A DNA stretch of 64,000 nt from Candidatus Bathyarchaeota archaeon. GTDB taxonomy: Archaea; Thermoproteota; Bathyarchaeia; 40CM-2-53-6. A model generated the notes under the pieces. The model had not been told where the DNA came from. It did no database searches and was given only the letters and a program-made list of their open reading frames with translations. The DNA lies in contig VBAW01000016.1 of the NCBI GenBank assembly GCA_005888635.1, positions 1-64,000 of the forward strand, in the 5' to 3' direction. Shown piece by piece: positions 37,109 through 46,180 of the stretch; position 1 is the first letter of the stretch, and every line of letters begins with the position of its first letter. The position numbers and the translations under genes were made by a program.

Positions 37109-40100
37109 TTGAGTTTTGGTTCGAACAAACGCCTTATCCTCATACTTCCCATAATTCTAGCCTTCACACTGTTTGCGATCTTGCCGTCTGTTCCATCCGC
37201 TCACGCACAACTTACTGGTCTAGTCTGTATCACATCTTCCACGACAGCCACCAGTTGTCCTGCTAGTCCGCCTTCGCTTGGGCCGTTCACAGTCGGTTCG
37301 ACCTTTACAGTCGGTGTCTTCGTTCAGGGTTCTGATCCTATGGGTGGCTTCGACATCTTTGTCAACTCTTCCAACGCGTTTGTGAATCCTACTAGTGCAG
37401 CTCTCGGTACTCTGATCGTTACTCCATCGTTGACCTCTATCTGCATCAACGGCACACCCACAACCGGCTCGTGTACGGTTGGAGAGGCTAACGGTCCTGG
37501 TGTTGTCGAGGTTACTACGATTGAGAGTACGGGGGGTAATGAGTGTGGCGGTATCGCACCTTGCTCCGGTATGGCGTTTACCATAACGTATCAGGTGGTG
37601 GCCTCGACTCCGAGTAGCCCTATATCTTATCCCTCAGCTCCAGGCTGCGCAGCGGCGACGAGTGTCTCTGGAACAAGTGTTTGTGTTGCTGTGGACGACG
37701 CATTTGGAACCGTTCTCAATGAGAATATTCAGGGCGCCACCGTAACCCAAGCAGCAGTCACACACCCCACAAGCACAAGTGTCAGCTGCTCTCCCTCACC
37801 TGTGGTCGTTAACCAGGCTACGAGTTGTACTGCTACTGTCACTGACACTGCCGCCGGTCCGACCACTCCCTCCGGCTCTGTCAGCTTCACAACCAACTCC
37901 ACAGGCACGTTCAATCCAACCTCTGCGAGTTGCACGCTGGCAGCAGGTACAACCGCTGGGACTGCCACTTGCTCGCTAAGCTATACTCCAACGGTTACGG
38001 GTCATCATCTCATAACCGGCTCATATGGTGGAGACTCGACGCACTCGGCTAGCCAGGGCACGTTCACTATTCCAGTAACGCCTCCACCGCCTCACACGAC
38101 AACCACATTGCTCTCCTGTTCGCCTGGATCAGTGACCGTCAACGCGGCCAGTTCATGTACGGCGACAGTCACCGACCACTTCACAACGCCCACCACTCCG
38201 AGCGGAAGCGTGATCCTTGCAACCAATTCTACTGGAACCTTCACTCCGTTTTCTGCGAGCTGTACTCTAGCAGCAGGAACGATTGCTGGGACGGCATCTT
38301 GTTCAGTCTCCTACACGCCAGCAGTAATCGGTCATCATCTTCTTACCGGTTCTTACGGCGGAGACTCGACGCATTCCTCCAGCCAGGGAACCTTTCTCCT
38401 CGCCTCAACACTAGCTCCACCCCACACTACGACAACGAGTGTCACTTGCCTGCCCGTCTCCGTCACTACAGGCTCTACTTCCAGCTGTGCGGCCACGGTG
38501 ACTGACACTTCGTCGAGTCCCACCACTCCTTCCGGTACTGTTAGTTTCACCACGAACAGTACAGGCACGTTCAGCCCAACATCCGCCAGTTGTACTCTGT
38601 CCGCGGGTGCGACCGCGGGTACCGCCTCATGCTCTGTCAGTTATACGCCAAGTTCGACAGCGATCGGTCATCACTTGATAACCGGCACGTATAGTGGTGA
38701 TTCAGGTCACTCTACCAGTAATGGCTCGTTCAACCTTGTTGCAACTGCTCCTCCACCTCATCCCACGAGTACAACCATCCAATGTGCCCCACTATCAGTA
38801 ATGGTGAGTACGCCTTCCACTTGCACAGCGACAGTTACTGATACATCCGCATCAGGCGCGACGACTCCAGTGGGCTCTGTCAGCTTCACCACCAATTCGA
38901 CCGGCACCTTCAACCCGGTCTCTGCGAGTTGCGCTTTGTCCGCTGGCACCGCTGTCGGTACAGCCACATGCCAGATCACCTACACGCCGGGCGCTACTTC
39001 TGTAGGGCACCATCTCATAACAGGAAACTATGCTGGTGACTCGACCCACGTAGCTAGCTCGGGCTCGTTCAAACTCGGGGTAACAGCTGTCCCCCTCCAT
39101 ACGACAACAACTAGCGTTCAGTGCACACCGTCACCGGTCCAAGCCGGGGTTTCGACCAGTTGCACCGCAACAGTCACCGACACTGCCGTAACAGGACCAA
39201 CGACCCCCTCGGGTTCTGTGAGCTTCACGACCAACTCGACTGGTGCATTCAATCCGATCTCTGCGAGCTGTACTCTAACGGCAGGGGCAACTGCAGGTAC
39301 GGCCAGCTGCAGCGTGACCTACACGCCTACCGTGGCGGGTCATCACCTAATTACCGGCACCTACCAGGGTGATTCGACTCACGCTGTTAGTCAGGGAACA
39401 TTCCTGCTTGCAGCAACTCCTGCACCTCATTCGACGGGCACCAGTCTCCAGTGCTCTCCCGGATCCGTGCAAGTGAGTACGTCTTCTACATGTACAGTAA
39501 CGGCCACGGACACATCAGGGACTCCAACGACTCCCACAGGCACAGTCAGCTTCACCACGAATTCCACGGGCACGTTCAATCCAACCTCTTCGAGTTGCAC
39601 ACTGGCAGCAGCCACAACTGCTGGCACTGCAACGTGCCAGGTCAGCTACACACCGGGCGCGACCGCCGTTGGACATCATCTAATTACTGGAAACTACGCC
39701 GGAGATTCGACTCATCTAACCAGCTCGGGCTCCTTCAACCTGGCAGCGACCGCTGCGCCGCCTCCGCCTCCTCATCCAACAAGCACGACTATTCAGTGCT
39801 CACCTGCGCCCGTGCAGGTCAGCATAGCTACGAGTTGCACTGCAACTGTGACTGATACGTCTGCGACAGGCGCAACGACTCCTTCTGGGTCCGTCAGTTT
39901 CACAACTAACTCTACTGGAACTTTCAACCCGACTTCTGCGAGTTGCACTCTAGCAGCGGGCACTATTGCGGGTACGGCTACATGTTCTGTGAGCTATTCG
40001 CCCGGAGCATCGGCTGTGGGTCACCACTTGATTACCGGCACCTATGGCAGTGATTCGACTCATGCCTCCAGCTCAGGCGCGTTCAACCTCTTAGTGACCG

Positions 40101-42124
40101 CTGCCCCGCCCCCACCCCCGCATCCAACTTCGACCGCGATCCAGTGCTCCCCATCCCCAGTCCAAGTCAGCAGTCCGACCAGTTGCACCGCCACCGTCGC
40201 TGATACTTCCTTGACTGGTGTCACAGGGCCTACCGGTTCTGTCAGCTTCACAACCAACTCCACCGGCACCTTCAGCCCTACGTCTGCGAGCTGCACCTTA
40301 TCGCCAGGTACGATAGCCGGTACTGCGACCTGTTCCCTATCCTATACTCCGACCGTCGGAGGTCACCACCTGATCACTGGATCGTACTCGGGTGACGCTA
40401 CTCACGCGATGAGTTCAGGCATGTTCAACCTTGACACTACCACAGTTCCTCCCCCACCTCCTCACCCCACAAGCACGACTGTTCAGTGTTTCCCCTCATC
40501 CGTCCAGGTCGGCAATCCAACAAGTTGCACTGCCACGGTCGCTGATGCCTCCGCCACAAGTCCATCGACTCCCACTGGTTCCATCAGCTTCACAACTAAT
40601 TCTACTGGTACATTCAATCCAACCTCTGCAAGCTGCGCTCTAGTAGCGGGCGCTGCTGCGGGTAGCGCCTCATGCTCCGTGGCCTATACACCAAGCGTTT
40701 CGGCGGCTGGTCATCATCTCATGACTGGAAACTATCCCGGCGACTCGACCCACGCTACGAGTTCAGGAACCTTCACTCTTGAAGTGACCTCCACACCGCC
40801 CCCGCCCCCACACCCGACAACCACCACGGTCTCGTGCAGCCCTTCATCCGTCCAGCTCAACGTAGCAACGACCTGCGCTGCGACGGTCACGGACACTTCC
40901 ACGACCGGTGTGACAACGCCCACGGGTACAGTCATGTTCACGACCAACTCGACGGGAACCTTCACATCCGCCCCCACGTGCACTCTAGCTGGGACTATGG
41001 CCGGGACCGCAAGCTGCAACGTATCATACACTCCCACTGTCACTGGTCACCATCTGATCACCGGCTCTTACAGTAGCGACTCGACTCACCTAGCCAGCAC
41101 GGGTAGCTTCAACGTGGCTGTTTCCTCCGCGGCTCCTCCCCCGCTCCACTCAACGAAGATCGTTGTAACTTGCAGCCCTGGCTCGGCCTCGGTCAACACG
41201 TCCGCTAGCTGCACTGCTAGAGTGATCGACAATTCGACGAGTCCTACTGTTCCAGCTGGTACGGTGACTTTCACCACGAACTCTATTGGAACGTTCAATC
41301 CGTCATCCGCGACATGTACGCTCGTCGCGGGGAATGCTCCGAACCGGGCGGCCTGCTCCGTGGCCTACACCCCGACTTTTGCCGGTAAACATGTGATAAC
41401 TGGATCGTACGTTGGTGATTCAAGTCATGCTAAGAGCTCCGGTGGCTTCACCCTAAATGCGAGGTCTCCACACAGCGGATCTGCTATGCTGACATTCAAT
41501 GGCTCCGATCTGGACGACTTTGACAGCGGCGTCGGCCAGCTACATGTCCTAGTCAATGGCCAACTGGTCGCAGACATCCCTGCGGGCTTGAACCATCTCA
41601 TCGGGACTGGTGACTACCAACCCTACCAGAATAGAGCGGTCGAGTTTGGACCGTTCGACATCACCAGCCTGCTGGTTAGTGGCCAGAACACTATCCTGTT
41701 CAGGGACCCCACATCGTTCGACCACTTCGGTGTCGTAAGAAACGTGCGGATTGTTCAGGGCAGCAGCATACTGCTCGAGGCTCCCCGCGCGAGGGGCGTC
41801 TACCCAGGCTTCTCGTTCAGCTACACATTCTCCAGTCCACCACTCTCAATCAACAGCTTCACAAGCTCGTCGACAGCAGTAGCTTCGGACCAGGTCCTGG
41901 CCTTTATGGCCACGTACACTGGTGGAACAGCGCCGTTCACGTGCATGTTCAGGTTTGGGGACGGCGAGTCCATGACGCTTGCGGGTAGCGCTGGCGTATG
42001 TTCAGCGAGCCACGATTATGACCAGCCGGGAACGTTCACGGCAACGTTCATAGTCCGGGGCTCTAGCACTTCGGACCTCGCCCGTTCAAGGCTGACGATC
42101 AACGTTACCAGTAGCCCCAACTAA
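37109..42124 (+). CDS. Giant secreted cohesin-like protein with 11 Ig repeats and PKD-like C-terminus
   Basis: 1671 aa. The TTG start gives MSFGSNKRLIL and a signal peptide ending SAHA; TTG 37097 is possible. Residues 34-215 are the cohesin-like domain of the family. About 219-1451 are 11 Big_3_5-type Ig repeats of 100-115 residues, each with SCTATVTDT, SFTTNSTGTF, ASCTL, GHHLITG and YSGDSTH-like motifs, and mostly joined by Pro-rich linkers. Most repeats carry four cysteines at fixed places, suggesting disulfides. The C-terminal 200 residues hold a carbohydrate-binding-like domain (FNGSDLDDFDSG) and a PKD-like domain (FRFGDGESM). Probably a long fibrous adhesin or matrix protein. No membrane anchor or sorting signal is seen at its end. 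Confidence 0.85.
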   Translation: MSFGSNKRLILILPIILAFTLFAILPSVPSAHAQLTGLVCITSSTTATSCPASPPSLGPFTVGSTFTVGVFVQGSDPMGGFDIFVNSSNAFVNPTSAALGTLIVTPSLTSICINGTPTTGSCTVGEANGPGVVEVTTIESTGGNECGGIAPCSGMAFTITYQVVASTPSSPISYPSAPGCAAATSVSGTSVCVAVDDAFGTVLNENIQGATVTQAAVTHPTSTSVSCSPSPVVVNQATSCTATVTDTAAGPTTPSGSVSFTTNSTGTFNPTSASCTLAAGTTAGTATCSLSYTPTVTGHHLITGSYGGDSTHSASQGTFTIPVTPPPPHTTTTLLSCSPGSVTVNAASSCTATVTDHFTTPTTPSGSVILATNSTGTFTPFSASCTLAAGTIAGTASCSVSYTPAVIGHHLLTGSYGGDSTHSSSQGTFLLASTLAPPHTTTTSVTCLPVSVTTGSTSSCAATVTDTSSSPTTPSGTVSFTTNSTGTFSPTSASCTLSAGATAGTASCSVSYTPSSTAIGHHLITGTYSGDSGHSTSNGSFNLVATAPPPHPTSTTIQCAPLSVMVSTPSTCTATVTDTSASGATTPVGSVSFTTNSTGTFNPVSASCALSAGTAVGTATCQITYTPGATSVGHHLITGNYAGDSTHVASSGSFKLGVTAVPLHTTTTSVQCTPSPVQAGVSTSCTATVTDTAVTGPTTPSGSVSFTTNSTGAFNPISASCTLTAGATAGTASCSVTYTPTVAGHHLITGTYQGDSTHAVSQGTFLLAATPAPHSTGTSLQCSPGSVQVSTSSTCTVTATDTSGTPTTPTGTVSFTTNSTGTFNPTSSSCTLAAATTAGTATCQVSYTPGATAVGHHLITGNYAGDSTHLTSSGSFNLAATAAPPPPPHPTSTTIQCSPAPVQVSIATSCTATVTDTSATGATTPSGSVSFTTNSTGTFNPTSASCTLAAGTIAGTATCSVSYSPGASAVGHHLITGTYGSDSTHASSSGAFNLLVTAAPPPPPHPTSTAIQCSPSPVQVSSPTSCTATVADTSLTGVTGPTGSVSFTTNSTGTFSPTSASCTLSPGTIAGTATCSLSYTPTVGGHHLITGSYSGDATHAMSSGMFNLDTTTVPPPPPHPTSTTVQCFPSSVQVGNPTSCTATVADASATSPSTPTGSISFTTNSTGTFNPTSASCALVAGAAAGSASCSVAYTPSVSAAGHHLMTGNYPGDSTHATSSGTFTLEVTSTPPPPPHPTTTTVSCSPSSVQLNVATTCAATVTDTSTTGVTTPTGTVMFTTNSTGTFTSAPTCTLAGTMAGTASCNVSYTPTVTGHHLITGSYSSDSTHLASTGSFNVAVSSAAPPPLHSTKIVVTCSPGSASVNTSASCTARVIDNSTSPTVPAGTVTFTTNSIGTFNPSSATCTLVAGNAPNRAACSVAYTPTFAGKHVITGSYVGDSSHAKSSGGFTLNARSPHSGSAMLTFNGSDLDDFDSGVGQLHVLVNGQLVADIPAGLNHLIGTGDYQPYQNRAVEFGPFDITSLLVSGQNTILFRDPTSFDHFGVVRNVRIVQGSSILLEAPRARGVYPGFSFSYTFSSPPLSINSFTSSSTAVASDQVLAFMATYTGGTAPFTCMFRFGDGESMTLAGSAGVCSASHDYDQPGTFTATFIVRGSSTSDLARSRLTINVTSSPN
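37763..41460 (+). repeat. Eleven tandem Ig-domain repeats inside the giant gene
   Basis: The repeats are about 300-350 bp each and start with codons for HPTST or HTTTT followed by a cysteine-containing strand. Copies are diverged at DNA level but strongly alike as protein; copies 7-10 share a PPPPPHPT linker. The array could expand or shrink by recombination, so copy number may differ between strains. Confidence 0.85.
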
Positions 42125-42240
42125 CTAGGACACGACCAGAAAAGACGTTAACAGCCAAAGCTAGGCATCGTGCTCATTCGCCTCCTCCTCTTCCTTGCGC
42201 GAGACTTGCCCTGCGAAGAACCCCTGATATCTCAACCCTA

Positions 42241-42295
42241 GATGTTATCTTTCTCTTTCTCGTTAACTATTTTTTCTGTTATCTTTTTCTCGACC
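42241..42295 (+). terminator. T-rich terminator region after the giant gene
   Basis: Several T and CT tracts (TTTCTCTTTCTC, ATTTTTTCTG, CTTTTTCTCG) follow the stop by about 120 bp. Archaeal transcription often ends at such T-rich stretches without a stem. No strong hairpin is seen. Confidence 0.4.
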
Positions 42296-42352
42296 CCCCC
42301 GGGGCATATCAAAACAAAAAAAGTCCTTCACACTTTACAGGCTAGAACCGTA

Positions 42353-42433
42353 TGGTGCGGGGGGTGGGATTCGAACCCACGAAGGCCTTCGCCACAGGGT
42401 CCTAAGCCCCTACCTTGCGGCCCACACCGCCAC
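42353..42433 (-). tRNA. tRNA-Leu (UAG anticodon), atypical or incomplete 5' half
   Basis: The 3' half is standard: CCA at 42353-42355, A73, acceptor strand CCCCCGC, T-arm GTGGG-TTCGAAT-CCCAC, a class II variable arm with a GGC/GCC stem, and loop CTTAGGA with anticodon TAG (42402-42404). The 5' half is not. Directly upstream only GTGGCGG (42427-42433) could serve as acceptor strand, with one mismatch and one G-U pair. The D-arm would then be about 7 bases short and lacks a partner for its 3' strand. A better acceptor, GCAGGGG, plus a CCTT that could pair with AAGG lies at 42469-42478. The gene may hold a D-arm intron or be a 3' fragment. Confidence 0.55.
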
Positions 42434-42550
42434 TATCTCTTTCCCAGGACCCAGCGACGATAAAGGAAGGTCCCCTGCGTGTAGAATTGGGGCAGCGTGG
42501 GGCAGAAGATAATGAATCCCAAGAACTGTTCTTTCTCAGTCCTGACAAGC

Positions 42551-42720
42551 GCAGAACAAGCCCTGATCAATAATCTGGGCAGGCGATTTGAGATCACGCA
42601 GTTTGCACGTTGACCTGCACGCTGAGCTACACGATGTCAAAAACCGGCGACCTGCTGATTCTGCCCCCTTTTTCGCAAGACTCGCCCAGTTCAGTTTCAA
42701 CTGGCGAGACCCCTCGCCAA
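42551..42720 (+). ncRNA. Structured repeat unit, copy A (possible RNA)
   Basis: Similar to 42856-43023. Near its end are a CCAGTT/AACTGG hairpin (42686-42704) and a GGCGAG/CTCGCC hairpin with four-base loop (42703-42718), followed by an A-run. The hairpins share two bases, so they may alternate. The structure is kept in copy B despite sequence change. Whether it is transcribed is unknown. Confidence 0.35.
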
Positions 42721-42855
42721 AAAATGTCAAAAGTAGTTGCTTTCCGCGACACAAAACTCGACTCTGCGAGGGAATTAACAAAGAGTAATCCAACCCTCAC
42801 ACGCTCTTCGAAACCGAAAAAGCCGCAGAATGTTCTTCATCAAACCCCGGCAGGG

Positions 42856-43023
42856 GCAGAACAAGCCCGGATCCGAAATCGGGATAAGCGATTCTAGATC
42901 CCGAGATTTTCATGAAGAGCCGTACGCTTGATTTCCACTCTGGAAAAACAGTCGACCTTTCCATTCTGCGCGCCAGGATGCAAGAATCACCCAGAACAGC
43001 TTCAACTGGCGAGACTCCTCTCG
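42856..43023 (+). ncRNA. Structured repeat unit, copy B (possible RNA)
   Basis: Starts with the same 13 bases as copy A. It keeps CCAG/CTGG (42991-43009) and a CGAGA/TCTCG hairpin (43010-43023) at the corresponding place, followed by A, G and T runs (TTTTTTT near 43045). Could be a small RNA gene family or a decayed duplicated segment. Confidence 0.35.
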
Positions 43024-43136
43024 GAAAAAAGGGGGGCCGCAAATTTTTTTCTCGCGGCACGAGACTGCATTTTCCGCGGATGATTCTAACTGTTGCTTGG
43101 GACTGATAATGTGAAAATCCTTGGACAGAACTTCTG

Positions 43137-43898
43137 TTAGGTGAGTGGTTTTGAGCTCTCCCAGAGATACTCGAAATAGCTCTTCCCAAACCTGACCAGT
43201 CCGATATGATCCGAGGAGATCGCCAGCGTCAGTCCCTTCAACGGATCTTCTCCTAGAAGAATTATTATCTGATCATCATCCGAGATTATTCCGCCTCCGA
43301 ACATCTGTTCCCGAGTACGGACCTGGACGAGCGTCTTCAGTTTTCGAAGTGTCTCACGGCTCGTCGTCTGCGGAACCATCACCGACACCTTGACCCCTTT
43401 ATCCTTCATCAACGCGAGTATTGGTAGTGCGATAGAGACGATCGGATCGGGCACCACCGGCATCGCAACGAAAAGCTCTCTCCTCGTCCGTCCAAGAGTC
43501 TCACGAATCTTATCCAAGATATTGTTCTGACCCCTCACAATCCAAATGTCCGGTTTCTCCCGGACACCCTTCTTCTCGTAAAGCGGCTGAAGCTCTTCCA
43601 TCGCGTCCGACTGACTCGACCTCAAAGTCGTCTCTAACCTGGCCTTTGATGATTCTAGAGCGGTCGAAGGAGCCTTCGGATAGTACTTGCTCGGCCTACC
43701 TTGCTCTGTCTCGACCCATCCCTTCCTCTCAAGATTTCCCAGAATCTCATAGATCTTAGAGTAGGGGATCGAAGCAGTACGGCTCAGCTCGCTAGCCGCC
43801 TGAGTGCCTGATTCGACTAGTGAAACGTACACCTTGACCTCGTACTCTGTCAGGCCAAACTCTTTCAGGGCCCTTTTCGTCTTCTCGCTAACAGACAT
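43137..43898 (-). CDS. TrmB-family transcriptional regulator
   Basis: ATG 43898 (MSVSEKTKRALKEFG) is preferred to the longer frame starting at 43982. Residues 1-75 are the TrmB winged helix (FGLTEYEVKVYVSLVESG, IPYSKIYEILGNLERKGWVE), and the rest is a sugar- or ligand-binding-type C-terminal domain of about 170 residues. TrmB proteins usually control sugar uptake and metabolism genes. It is divergent from the Mrp ATPase gene; its targets are unknown, but the glycan island is an obvious candidate. Confidence 0.85.
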   Translation of the reverse strand: MSVSEKTKRALKEFGLTEYEVKVYVSLVESGTQAASELSRTASIPYSKIYEILGNLERKGWVETEQGRPSKYYPKAPSTALESSKARLETTLRSSQSDAMEELQPLYEKKGVREKPDIWIVRGQNNILDKIRETLGRTRRELFVAMPVVPDPIVSIALPILALMKDKGVKVSVMVPQTTSRETLRKLKTLVQVRTREQMFGGGIISDDDQIIILLGEDPLKGLTLAISSDHIGLVRFGKSYFEYLWESSKPLT

Positions 43899-44106
43899 TT
43901 TCTTCGTATTACGATCCTTTACCGAATCGACCCATAAAGTCGTGTGAGTTGAATTTAGGCTCCTCAACCATGAGAATCGCAATCGTGCACAAGATCATTT
44001 TGTCGACCAAATTCTCTCAAGGATCGTGTAGTTTTATGGAAAGAGAGTGTAAATACCTTCTCGCCCCATTCTAGTCCAGAGAAAGTTTCCCAGGATCATG
44101 TAAACG

Positions 44107-45258
44107 TTGATCGACAAAAACTCAATTGTCAACAGTCTCCGCGGAGTTCTTGACCCGGAGATCGGGATCAGCATAGTCGATCTCAACATGGTCCGAGACG
44201 TGTCGATAGAAGGTGACCACGTGAAAGTCACAATTGCACTTACAGTCGCACACTGTCCCCTTGCAAAGACTCTCCAGACAGATGTCGAGAAAGCCCTGAA
44301 GAAATCGAACGAGGTAAAATCCGTAACCGTAGAGACGACGGCAATGTCCAAGACAGAGCTGAACGAACTCCGAACCCGGCTCCAGAACAGAACAACGCAG
44401 ACCCCAACACCTCAGGGAAACAGTCCTGGCCCAGGCATCGATCGGCTGGGAAAGCGCGAATTGAGAAACATAATCGCGATCGCATCGGGCAAGGGTGGAG
44501 TCGGAAAATCTTTCGTCACCAGCATGCTGGCCGTCCAGCTCCGAAGGCTAGGATACGAAGTGGGCATCCTAGACGCGGATTTGACAGGGCCTAGCATAGC
44601 CAAAGTGTTCGGGCTCAAAGACCGGCCTTCCAAAACTCCCTCCGGCCGCATAACCCCTGTAGTAACTAGGACCGGAATCAAAGTGATGTCAATCAACCTC
44701 GTTCTGGATGATCCGGAGATGCCTGTCATTTGGAGAGGCCCAATCGTAAACAGTGTCATTCGACAACTCTACTGGGACGTTGACTGGGGATCCCTACACT
44801 ATCTCCTCGTTGACCTTCCTCCCGGAACTAGCGACGCCCCGCTAACAGTCCTCCAGTCCTTACCACTAGACGGAGTCATCGTTGTATCCTCCCCCCAAGA
44901 ACTAGCCTCCCTAATCGTTACCAAGGCCGTCAACATGGCGAAGAAGATGAACGCCGAACTGCTGGGCTTAGTGGAGAACATGAGCTATCTAACATGCCCC
45001 CACTGTGGTAAGGCTATCAACGTCTTTGGAGAACCGCAAGGCGAGAAACTAGCAAAGCAGCTCAACGTACCGTTCCTAGGCTCGGTCCCTGTAGACCCGA
45101 TTATTGCGCGATTGTCTGACCATGGCCAGATTGAGGACTATTCAGCTTCTGTCTTTCAGAGCATTGCAGACGAGCTTCGAATCAGAGCATCTCAACACGC
45201 TCAACAGCTCATGCAGGGTCTCCCGATAGCATGGTCCATTCAGCCCTCGGAGAGTTGA
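44107..45258 (+). CDS. Mrp/NBP35-type Fe-S cluster carrier ATPase with N-terminal DUF59
   Basis: TTG start at 44107. Residues 1-80 are a DUF59 domain (LDPEIGISIVDLNMV). From about 115 is the ParA/MinD-like ATPase with GKGGVGKS (deviant Walker A), LDADLTGPS, and VDLPPGTSD. CPHCGK near residue 299 is the CxxC that holds the bridging Fe-S cluster in the dimer. These proteins carry and hand over Fe-S clusters. A TATA-like GTTTTATGG is at 44031. Confidence 0.92.
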   Translation: MIDKNSIVNSLRGVLDPEIGISIVDLNMVRDVSIEGDHVKVTIALTVAHCPLAKTLQTDVEKALKKSNEVKSVTVETTAMSKTELNELRTRLQNRTTQTPTPQGNSPGPGIDRLGKRELRNIIAIASGKGGVGKSFVTSMLAVQLRRLGYEVGILDADLTGPSIAKVFGLKDRPSKTPSGRITPVVTRTGIKVMSINLVLDDPEMPVIWRGPIVNSVIRQLYWDVDWGSLHYLLVDLPPGTSDAPLTVLQSLPLDGVIVVSSPQELASLIVTKAVNMAKKMNAELLGLVENMSYLTCPHCGKAINVFGEPQGEKLAKQLNVPFLGSVPVDPIIARLSDHGQIEDYSASVFQSIADELRIRASQHAQQLMQGLPIAWSIQPSES

Positions 45259-45271
45259 CTCGAAACGTCAT

Positions 45272-45291
45272 CCGAGCGTATTAATACTCGG
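45272..45291 (+). promoter_or_regulatory. Near-palindromic promoter element
   Basis: CCGAG and CTCGG arms surround TATTAATA, which is itself palindromic and TATA-like. It lies about 57 bp before the start at 45348. It may be a promoter overlapped by an operator, or the end of the Mrp transcript. Confidence 0.35.
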
Positions 45292-45347
45292 AGTCGCCTA
45301 TTAACAGGAGTCGAGTGGGGCGACCTACCCCGCAAGCTGACCTCGTG

Positions 45348-45824
45348 ATGATCATGACCAAGAAGAAAACACGGAGCAAGAAGGCCAAATCAAAGAAAGC
45401 CTCAAAGAAGATCACGAGGCAGAGTGGTGCCCATAACCAAAAGCCGCAAAGAAAATCACTTTCAAAAGTGCTTGTTAAGGGTCCAATAGTCGCGAGCCTC
45501 CCATTTCAGGCCCGACCTTCGCCGCCCCAAGCCTTGGATGATTCCCGAGTCTTCACTATAGAGATAGATTCGATTCGCGCTGATACCACGATCGGGGATC
45601 TGATAGTCGCTTTTCCGAGGACAAGGGACGTTCTGATGAAGCATGGACTAAGGTTTGACGTTGAGGAAGCTGGATATCTTTACATGACGCTCAACGTATT
45701 TTCGGCTATTCACGGTCTCGTTCTGACCGGTCTCCTCCAAGAGCTTGATATTGCCTCGAAGGAACTGCCTCTTCCACCTCTCGCTCCTCCTATACGTCAA
45801 GTGATCTCGCCTCCGGCAACCTGA
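45348..45824 (+). CDS. DUF1858-like small protein with Lys-rich tail
   Basis: 158 aa from ATG 45348. The first 45 residues are very rich in Lys, Arg and Ser (TKKKTRSKKAKSKKASKK), and a middle linker is Pro-rich. Residues about 75-135 resemble DUF1858: IRADTTIGDLIVAFPRTRDVLMKHGL. The usual cysteine that follows in many DUF1858 proteins is missing (RFDVEEAGY). The basic tail suggests nucleic-acid or ribosome contact, which is only inferred. Follows the Mrp gene on the same strand. Confidence 0.6.
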   Translation: MIMTKKKTRSKKAKSKKASKKITRQSGAHNQKPQRKSLSKVLVKGPIVASLPFQARPSPPQALDDSRVFTIEIDSIRADTTIGDLIVAFPRTRDVLMKHGLRFDVEEAGYLYMTLNVFSAIHGLVLTGLLQELDIASKELPLPPLAPPIRQVISPPAT

Positions 45825-45904
45825 CACTTCGATTTCATTAGATCTCCTCTTCTGCTCACGTCTAAGGCAAGAGAGAAATGCATCTATGTAATTTTCGCTA
45901 GTGA

Positions 45905-46180
45905 ATGGAAGCCCGAGCAAGAATCCTGATTACAGGTTTGGTCCAGGGGGTCTTCTTCAGAAGAGAGATGACTGATCTTGCGACGAGACTGGGAATCTCT
46001 GGATGGGTGAGAAATCTTCCGGACGGTAAGGTTGAGGCTCTAGCCGAGGGAGAGAGAGCGCGATTGGACGAGCTGATTCGATTCTGCCATGTTGGTCCCC
46101 GAGGCGCAGTCGTCAGAAAAGTCGAGGTTGAGTGGTCAGGCTATACGGGAGAGTTCAGAGGATTCAGGATCACGAAATGA
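45905..46180 (+). CDS. acyP: Acylphosphatase
   Basis: 91 aa, the full family length. The signature GLVQGVFFRREM contains the catalytic Arg, and GWVRNLPDGKVEA contains the catalytic Asn. It hydrolyses the carboxyl-phosphate bond of acyl phosphates in the cytoplasm. Single gene just upstream of the tRNA-Glu gene. Confidence 0.92.
   Translation: MEARARILITGLVQGVFFRREMTDLATRLGISGWVRNLPDGKVEALAEGERARLDELIRFCHVGPRGAVVRKVEVEWSGYTGEFRGFRITK

Larger units (their letters stand above)
42434..43136. other. Long non-coding region with a duplicated unit
   Basis: No convincing gene. The stretch holds the uncertain 5' part of the tRNA-Leu gene (to 42478) and two related units about 305 bp apart, beginning with GCAGAACAAGCCC at 42551 and 42856. 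Short frames here have poor protein character. Confidence 0.5.

Noticed and set aside
37763-41460. CRISPR-like or satellite repeat array
   Set aside because: The periodicity is about 330 bp, in frame and protein-coding; it is an Ig-domain array. No CRISPR repeats or cas genes were seen in the window.
42286-42320. A permuted tRNA-Leu with its 5' half downstream of the 3' half
   Set aside because: The G-rich stretch there could imitate an acceptor strand, but no D-arm or anticodon-stem sequence follows it.
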